The notes beneath the pieces are model-generated. The model saw only the letters and a list, made by a program, of their open reading frames with translations. It was not told where the DNA came from and ran no database searches. The position numbers and the translations under genes were made by a program. From an uncultured Bacteroidia bacterium (GTDB lineage: Bacteria > Bacteroidota > Bacteroidia > Bacteroidales > UBA932): DNA of 12,546 bases. Positions 8,465 to 12,546 of this stretch are shown here, in pieces. Location: positions 1 to 12,546 of the forward strand of contig CACXHM010000185.1 of NCBI GenBank assembly GCA_902767465.1. Direction: 5' to 3'. The stretch's first letter is position 1. Each line of letters starts with the position of its first letter.

Positions 8465-9553
8465 ATGCCAAAAACCGAGAGGATTCAGGCCGTTGATATC
8501 ATGAGGGGCCTCACCATCGCATGGATGATACTTGTAAACAATCCCGGCGGATCAAGAGTGTTTGCTCCCTTGAAACATGCAGCCTGGAACGGCCTCACTC
8601 CCACCGATCTTGCTTTTCCCTTTTTCATGTTAATCATGGGGGTGTCGGTATGTTTTTCCATGCTCAAGTATTCGTCATCCAGGAAAGGAGCAGTTCGAAG
8701 GATTATCATTCGTTCGGTGTTGATGTATTTGATCGGGGTCGCTCTCTGCTGCGCCGGGCCGATTGCCAGGGGAACCTTCTCGCTGGAAAGCATTCGCATC
8801 CTCGGAGTGCTGCAGAGACTGGCAATAGTGTATTTTGCAGGGGCCATGGTTTATCTTTATTTGCCACGGCGTCTGCATCTCGCTCTGGCCTTTCTATTCC
8901 TGGCTTCATATGTCATCATTCTGCAGCTTAATGACGGTTACGTTCATTCCGCCCAGAACATCTGTGCAAGGGTCGACGTAGCTTTGCTGGGAGCCTCGCA
9001 CATGATTACCGAAAAAGGTATCGACGGCAGATTTGCGTTTGAACCGGAGGGAATCCTGAGCACCCTGCCGTGTTTTGCCCATATACTTATCGGAACAATT
9101 GCGGGTCGGTTGATACTGGAGCATAGTGACCACCGCGAGAAAGTGCAAAGGCTTGCTATGTTTGGCACTATGCTGTTGTTTGGCGGATACCTGCTGCAGT
9201 ACCTCGATCCCATAAACAAGAAACTCTGGACTTCCAGTTTCGTTCTTGTAACCTGCGGTGCCGGAGTGCTTCTGCTTGCGCTGTTGACCAACTTTACTGA
9301 TGTGAGAGGAAAGACATTCGGAAGTGGCTTTTTCAAGGTCTTCGGCACAAATGCACTGCTTGCATACGTACTCTCACAACTTCTCAGTCTGCCGATGAAG
9401 TTGTTGGGCCCCCGAACCTTTCTGGTCGACAGACTGTTTGTGCCGGCATTCGGTCCTTACTGGGGATCTTTGACTTACTCACTATTGTATGTAATGCTGA
9501 TTTGGATAATCGTGTATCCGCTCTACAGGAAGAATATCTGCTTCAGGGTTTAA
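8465..9553 (+). CDS. HGSNAT/DUF5009 (NagX-like) membrane acyltransferase
   Basis: 362 residues with many hydrophobic segments (about 15-25, 50-66, 80-97, 119-133, 138-154, 228-246, 256-276, 336-355), so an inner-membrane protein. It strongly resembles heparan-alpha-glucosaminide N-acetyltransferase: VDIMRGLTIAWMILVNNPGG near the N-terminus, then KHAAWNGLTPTDLAFPFF (37-54) with His38 matching the active-site His region of human HGSNAT (a KHAxWNGLT motif), and IRILGVLQRLAIVYF (110-124). HGSNAT moves acetyl from cytoplasmic acetyl-CoA across the membrane to terminal glucosamine; the bacterial homologues (NagX) recur in chitin/GlcNAc loci but their reaction is not firmly established. Here it is the last gene of the run, 6 bp after the GH18 gene, and supports an amino-sugar substrate. 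Acetylation of glucosamine or a role in uptake are both inferences. Confidence 0.9.
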   Translation: MPKTERIQAVDIMRGLTIAWMILVNNPGGSRVFAPLKHAAWNGLTPTDLAFPFFMLIMGVSVCFSMLKYSSSRKGAVRRIIIRSVLMYLIGVALCCAGPIARGTFSLESIRILGVLQRLAIVYFAGAMVYLYLPRRLHLALAFLFLASYVIILQLNDGYVHSAQNICARVDVALLGASHMITEKGIDGRFAFEPEGILSTLPCFAHILIGTIAGRLILEHSDHREKVQRLAMFGTMLLFGGYLLQYLDPINKKLWTSSFVLVTCGAGVLLLALLTNFTDVRGKTFGSGFFKVFGTNALLAYVLSQLLSLPMKLLGPRTFLVDRLFVPAFGPYWGSLTYSLLYVMLIWIIVYPLYRKNICFRV

Positions 9554-9557
9554 TATT

Positions 9558-9573
9558 GGGGCTTTTCAGCTCC
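9558..9573. terminator. Possible small hairpin between convergent PUL and smpB ends
   Basis: On the plus strand GGGGCT-TTTC-AGCTCC can fold into a 6-bp stem with one G-U pair and a 4-base loop; on the minus strand the loop is GAAA with one mismatch in the stem. It lies in the 12-bp gap between convergent genes and runs into the smpB stop. No T-tract follows on either side, so termination is uncertain. Confidence 0.25.
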
Positions 9574-10015
9574 GTTCCATCTCGCGCCGGGCGTCTTTCT
9601 CCTTGATTGCCTGGCGCTTGTCGTATTCTTTCTTGCCTCGTGCGAGGGCAATGTGCAGTTTTGCATAACCGTTGTCGGCTATATAGAGCTTGACGGCCAC
9701 AATGGTAAGCCCTTTTTGCTTTACTGCCTGGGCGAGATGCCTCAGTTCGCGTTTCGTGAGGAGGAGTTTACGGTCGCGTGCCGGTTCATGGCTGTTCCAG
9801 CTTCCCCAGAAATAGGTTGCGATATTCATCCCCTTCACATACAGTTCCCCGTTCGAGAAATAACAGAACGCGTCCTGCAGCGATGCCTTGCCTGCGCGGA
9901 GGCTCTTTATTTCGGTCCCCACCAGCACTATGCCCGCTTCGTAAGTCTCGATAAACTCGTAATCGAAACTCGCGCGCTTGTTGCGGACCTGTATGGTGCT
10001 TTTGGCTTTAGGCAT
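9566..10015 (-). CDS. smpB: SsrA-binding protein SmpB
   Basis: 149 residues, normal length. SmpB binds the tRNA-like end of tmRNA and takes it to stalled ribosomes for trans-translation. Recognisable family segments: NKRASFDYEF (12-21), GTEIKSLRAGKASLQDAF (33-50), NGELYVKGMNIA, the NSHEPARDRKLLL stretch, KGLTIVAVKLY, and the basic C-terminal tail GKKEYDKRQAIKEKDARREM (127-146), which enters the decoding centre. The frame is open 22 codons further upstream, but that extension resembles no SmpB and would run into the aldolase stop; MPKAKSTIQV matches how the family begins. The gene follows the aldolase gene by 25 bp, with a -7-like box in that gap. The tmRNA gene ssrA is not in the window. Confidence 0.97.
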   Translation of the reverse strand: MPKAKSTIQVRNKRASFDYEFIETYEAGIVLVGTEIKSLRAGKASLQDAFCYFSNGELYVKGMNIATYFWGSWNSHEPARDRKLLLTKRELRHLAQAVKQKGLTIVAVKLYIADNGYAKLHIALARGKKEYDKRQAIKEKDARREMERS

Positions 10016-10024
10016 AAAGGACTG

Positions 10025-10032
10025 CAAAAGTA
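10025..10032 (-). promoter_or_regulatory. Bacteroidota -7 promoter box (TACTTTTG) before smpB
   Basis: Read on the minus strand, TACTTTTG fits the TAnnTTTG consensus and lies 9 bases before the smpB ATG. No TTG is found 19-21 bases further upstream, so only half of the promoter is supported. If used, the leader would be only a few bases long. The alternative is read-through from the aldolase gene. Confidence 0.5.
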
Positions 10033-10040
10033 ATAAAAAA

Positions 10041-11084
10041 TCACTTACTCTCCGCAGAACCGAGAGCTTCTTTGAGGGCATCTATCGCTTCCGGAGGGGT
10101 GGCCCAACTTGTTGCAAAACGGGTTACGGCGCTACCGTCGGGACGGCGTTCCCAGATTTCAAATCCTATTGGGCCGAGAAGGCTGTCTATCTGCCCTGCG
10201 GACAGGATAGGGAACTGCTGGTTGGTGGGAGAATCAATATAGAAAGGAATTCCCTTTGAAACGAATACTTCTTTCAGACGCATGGCCATTTCAATGGCAT
10301 GTGCGCTGATTTTTTCATACAGTCCGTCGGTAAAGAGGGTGTCGAACTGCACACCCAGCAGGCGTCCCTTGGCAAGCAGGGCGCCGTGCTGCTTCATAAT
10401 GGTGAAAAAGTGTTCCGGAGCGTTACCGCGCGGAAAAACCACAGCCTCACCGCACAATGCGCCGACCTTGGTGCCGCCGATATAGAATACATCGCACAGC
10501 CTGGCCAAATCTTTCATGTCTATATCGGCTGCAGGACTTGCAAGGCCATATCCGAGACGCGCTCCATCTACAAACAGCGAAAGATTAAAATCCATGCAAA
10601 CATCTTTTATCGCCTGCAGTTCAGCGCGGGAATAAATGGTGCCGTACTCTGTGGGGAAGGAGATATAAACCATGCCCGGATAAACCATGTGCGTATGGCT
10701 GTCATCCTGATAAAAAGTTTTAAGATAGGAGCGAAGTTCGGATGCATCTATCTTTCCTTCGTGCTGTGGAAGGGTAAGTACCTTGTGTCCGCTGAATTCC
10801 ACTGCTCCGGCTTCGTGTACGGCAATATGGCCGGTTTGAGCCGCAATGACGCCTTCATGCTGCCGCAGCATCCCGTCTATGACGGTATAATTGGTCTGGG
10901 TCCCTCCGGTGAGAAAGAAAACATCGGCCCCGGGACATCCTGCTGCGTCCCTTATACGGGCGGCTGCTGAAGCGCAAAAGTCGTCTTCGCCGTAGCCGGG
11001 TTCCTGATCCAGATTCGTTTCCGCAAGCCGGCGGATAATTGCAGGGTGGGCACCCTCATTGTAATCACAGGTAAAAGAGTACAT
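10041..11084 (-). CDS. Low-specificity threonine aldolase family PLP enzyme
   Basis: 347 residues. Family members cleave L-threonine or L-allo-threonine to glycine and acetaldehyde using pyridoxal phosphate, in the cytoplasm. The fold-type I layout is visible: NEGAHPAIIRRLAETN at the start, PGYGEDDF (29-36), FLTGGTQTN (57-65), the stacking-histidine region HIAVHEAGAVE (86-96), the cofactor Asp in LFVDGARLGYGL (Asp173), and the Schiff-base Lys in YIGGTKVGA (Lys206). The start at 11084 gives the standard MYSFTCDYNEGAHP N-terminus and has a well-placed promoter. The frame stays open 125 codons further upstream, but that stretch is antisense to the GNAT gene and is not protein-like. Other enzymes of the beta-eliminating lyase clan share this fold, so the substrate is less sure than the family. 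Confidence 0.9.
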   Translation of the reverse strand: MYSFTCDYNEGAHPAIIRRLAETNLDQEPGYGEDDFCASAAARIRDAAGCPGADVFFLTGGTQTNYTVIDGMLRQHEGVIAAQTGHIAVHEAGAVEFSGHKVLTLPQHEGKIDASELRSYLKTFYQDDSHTHMVYPGMVYISFPTEYGTIYSRAELQAIKDVCMDFNLSLFVDGARLGYGLASPAADIDMKDLARLCDVFYIGGTKVGALCGEAVVFPRGNAPEHFFTIMKQHGALLAKGRLLGVQFDTLFTDGLYEKISAHAIEMAMRLKEVFVSKGIPFYIDSPTNQQFPILSAGQIDSLLGPIGFEIWERRPDGSAVTRFATSWATPPEAIDALKEALGSAESK

Positions 11085-11092
11085 ATCGGATA

Positions 11093-11122
11093 CAAAAGTA
11101 ATAAAATGGATTAACTTTGCAA
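11093..11122 (-). promoter_or_regulatory. Bacteroidota promoter (TTG-N19-TACTTTTG) of the threonine aldolase gene
   Basis: On the minus strand a TTG at 11122-11120 is followed by 19 bases and then TACTTTTG at 11100-11093, matching the -33/-7 consensus and the 19-21 base spacing known from Bacteroides. The -7 box ends 8 bases before the ATG at 11084, so the leader should be very short. The -33 triplet falls between the GNAT gene's own -7 box and its start codon. Confidence 0.6.
11112..11119 (+). promoter_or_regulatory. Bacteroidota -7 promoter box (TAACTTTG) of the GNAT gene
   Basis: TAACTTTG fits TAnnTTTG and ends only 4 bases before the ATG at 11124, which predicts a leaderless or nearly leaderless transcript. 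No TTG lies 19-21 bases upstream. It is interleaved with the divergent aldolase promoter. Confidence 0.5.
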
Positions 11123-11123
11123 C

Positions 11124-11594
11124 ATGATCAGATATGCCGAATCCGAAGATATCCCGCGCCTCCTGGACCTGCTGCTTCAGGTGGATATGGTGCACCATCG
11201 CGCCAGACCCGACCTGTTCAAGGGCCCGGCAACGAAGTACTCGGAGGTGGAACTCGAGGCAAAGATCCGTCGTAGGGATCTGCAGCCTGTTTTCGTTTTC
11301 ACAAGTGACGATAATGTCGTGCTTGGCTATGCCTTCTGTCTGTTCCGAGAAACCCCTTATGATAATCTTCTGATGCCTGTTCGAACCCTTTACATTGATG
11401 ATCTTTGCGTTGATGAGAGTTTTCGCGGACAGGGAATAGGACGGGCCCTGCTGCTGCATGTGAAGGATTTTGCACGCAGCAAAGGCTGCTATAACCTTAC
11501 CCTGAATGTGTGGTCGGGAAATGACAGTGCGAAAAGGTTTTATGAAAATTGCGGACTCAAGCCGCAGAAGTACGTTCTGGAAGAAATACTATAG
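11124..11594 (+). CDS. GNAT family N-acetyltransferase
   Basis: 156 residues, a single GNAT domain of usual size. These cytoplasmic enzymes transfer an acetyl group from acetyl-CoA to an amine. The N-terminal motif is MIRYAESEDIPRLLDLL; strand beta-4 and the acetyl-CoA loop are LYIDDLCVDESFRGQGIGRALL, with the pyrophosphate-binding RGQGIG at 101-106; the C-terminal motif is NDSAKRFYENCGLKPQK, with the Tyr common in the family. The acceptor cannot be predicted: it could be a protein N-terminus, a small amine or an antibiotic, and nothing here favours one. It diverges from the threonine aldolase gene through 39 bp and converges with the msrA fusion gene, overlapping it by 6 bp. Confidence 0.93.
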   Translation: MIRYAESEDIPRLLDLLLQVDMVHHRARPDLFKGPATKYSEVELEAKIRRRDLQPVFVFTSDDNVVLGYAFCLFRETPYDNLLMPVRTLYIDDLCVDESFRGQGIGRALLLHVKDFARSKGCYNLTLNVWSGNDSAKRFYENCGLKPQKYVLEEIL

Positions 11595-12530
11595 GGCAGC
11601 TATCTTCTCAAGCCAAAGAGCGTCAGTGGCGTCGAATTCCCCGACCTCGGTGCTGTCTATGTCCAATACGGCCGTAACCGTCCCGGCATCATGAGGACCG
11701 GCTTCCCCGGTGGAAAGCGGCCCCAAAACCGGTACTACGATTTCGGAACGGGACAGGCTGCTGCATGCGATATGCCCTGGGAACTTCTCCACATCAGGTA
11801 CTGCTATGGTTCGTTTTTCTTTCCAGGACGTTCCGCAAACACCCTTCCCATAGGCGATACGCAGACATGCAGGAGGGCCTTGGAATGGCCCCAGCACTAA
11901 TTGATCGTTACGGACGACATAGTATCCAACCCAGAAGAAATGCATCCTTTCGCAGATCAGCGCCGCCGTTTCAGCCATCCTGGCAACAGGGTCGGGCTCG
12001 TCTGCCAGCATCGCCCTGACATCCTGATAGAGCCGAAGGTATTTGAAAGTCTTCAGCGGGAGATGGCAATAGCCGTCAGGGTTCTTGTCGAGGTATTTCT
12101 GGTGTCGCTGCTCGGCTTCGTAGAAATTCCGCAATGGTTCCAGTTCCACTGCCAGCTTCTGCCCAAAACGTTCCTCTACGCCAGCATATACTTTCTGCAG
12201 CACAGCAAGGTCGGCGGGATCGGTGTAGTATATGCCTGTACGGTATCTGGTTCCCTCATCGTGCCCCTGCCGGTTGAGACTCAGAGGGTCGATAATATCG
12301 AAATAGAGTTCTGCAAGAAGTTTAAGGGATATGCGTTCCGGGTTATAGCTCACTTTTACCGTCTCCGCAAACCCTGTGGTATCGGTATAGACCTGTTCGT
12401 AGCTGGGACGTCCGGCAAAGTCCTCCCTTCCCTGTGCATATCCGCTGACAGCAGATACGACACCGTCCACTCCAGAAAAAAAGTGTTCAGTTCCCCAGAA
12501 ACAGCCTCCTGCGAAATAGATTTCTTTCAT
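11589..12530 (-). CDS. msrA: Fusion of MsrA with GAF-type free methionine-(R)-sulfoxide reductase (fRMsr)
   Basis: 313 residues with two enzymes in one chain. Residues 1 to about 160 are MsrA, which reduces methionine-(S)-sulfoxide, free or in protein: IYFAGGCFWGTEHFF with nucleophile Cys10, SGYAQG, the DPLSLNRQGHDEGTRYRTGIYY core, and NPDGYC with a likely resolving Cys155. Residues about 170-313 match the GAF-fold enzyme (E. coli MsrC/YebR type) that reduces only free methionine-(R)-sulfoxide: FFWVGYYVV, GPFQGPPAC (Cys222), GKGVCG (Cys232), VEKFPGHIACSSLSRSEIVVP (Cys256) and AVLDIDS. All three family cysteines are present. About 14 extra residues (270-283) sit before AVLDIDS. The ATG at 12530 gives the usual MsrA N-terminus; the frame is open to the window edge, so an upstream start cannot be fully excluded. 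Confidence 0.92.
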   Translation of the reverse strand: MKEIYFAGGCFWGTEHFFSGVDGVVSAVSGYAQGREDFAGRPSYEQVYTDTTGFAETVKVSYNPERISLKLLAELYFDIIDPLSLNRQGHDEGTRYRTGIYYTDPADLAVLQKVYAGVEERFGQKLAVELEPLRNFYEAEQRHQKYLDKNPDGYCHLPLKTFKYLRLYQDVRAMLADEPDPVARMAETAALICERMHFFWVGYYVVRNDQLVLGPFQGPPACLRIAYGKGVCGTSWKEKRTIAVPDVEKFPGHIACSSLSRSEIVVPVLGPLSTGEAGPHDAGTVTAVLDIDSTEVGEFDATDALWLEKIAAL

Positions 12531-12546
12531 ACCGCTGTCCAATGAA

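Noticed and set aside
9558..9573. Strong intrinsic terminator between the PUL and smpB
   Set aside because: The hairpin is short and has no T-tract; kept only as a low-confidence feature.
10016..10081. 22-residue N-terminal extension of SmpB
   Set aside because: It overlaps the aldolase 3' end, is not SmpB-like, and the start at 10015 matches the family N-terminus.
11085..11459. 125-codon N-terminal extension of the threonine aldolase frame
   Set aside because: It is antisense to the GNAT gene, has no family resemblance, and the promoter plus family-typical N-terminus place the start at 11084.
11901..12545. 214-codon plus-strand frame at the right end
   Set aside because: It is fully antisense to the MsrA-fRMsr gene, whose two domains carry clear catalytic motifs.

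Overview
The window looks like a chromosomal piece of a Bacteroidales bacterium, phylum Bacteroidota; I cannot name the genus. The reasons are a SusC/SusD pair, lipoproteins with short lipobox signal peptides, a fimbrillin-like protein, and TAnnTTTG-type -7 promoter boxes in place of E. coli-type promoters. Genes are packed almost end to end. There are no RNA genes, insertion sequences or CRISPR arrays, and no gene-free stretch over 300 bases; the longest gap is about 39 bp.

Positions 1-9553 are one plus-strand run of six genes with gaps of 10, 5 (or a 1-base overlap if the SusD start is the upstream ATG), 12, 1 and 6 bp, so very probably one operon that begins before the window. It reads as a polysaccharide utilisation locus (PUL). 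In order it encodes: the C-terminal part of a fimbrillin-like/DUF1566-like surface protein; a SusC-type TonB-dependent outer-membrane transporter; a SusD-like lipoprotein of the SusD-like_2 type; a lipoprotein with a GH18 fold whose catalytic motif is destroyed; a second GH18 lipoprotein whose catalytic motif is intact; and a polytopic membrane acyltransferase of the HGSNAT/DUF5009 (NagX) family. GH18 enzymes cut beta-1,4 bonds next to N-acetylglucosamine (chitin, or the core of N-glycans), and HGSNAT acetylates terminal glucosamine. The inferred substrate is therefore a GlcNAc- or glucosamine-containing glycan: the degenerate GH18 and SusD would bind it outside, the active GH18 would cut it, SusC would import the pieces, and the acyltransferase would act on amino sugar at the inner membrane. 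No regulator of the locus lies in the window.

Positions 9554-12546 are housekeeping. smpB and a threonine-aldolase-family PLP enzyme lie on the minus strand and converge on the PUL. A GNAT acetyltransferase diverges from the aldolase gene through a 39-bp promoter region. A minus-strand gene at the right edge encodes an unusual fusion of MsrA with a complete GAF-type free methionine-(R)-sulfoxide reductase; it converges on the GNAT gene with a 6-bp overlap in which the two stop codons abut.

The points most worth a second look are the MsrA-fRMsr fusion, the active/degenerate GH18 lipoprotein pair, and a 14-bp identical promoter-like sequence just ahead of both smpB and the aldolase gene.
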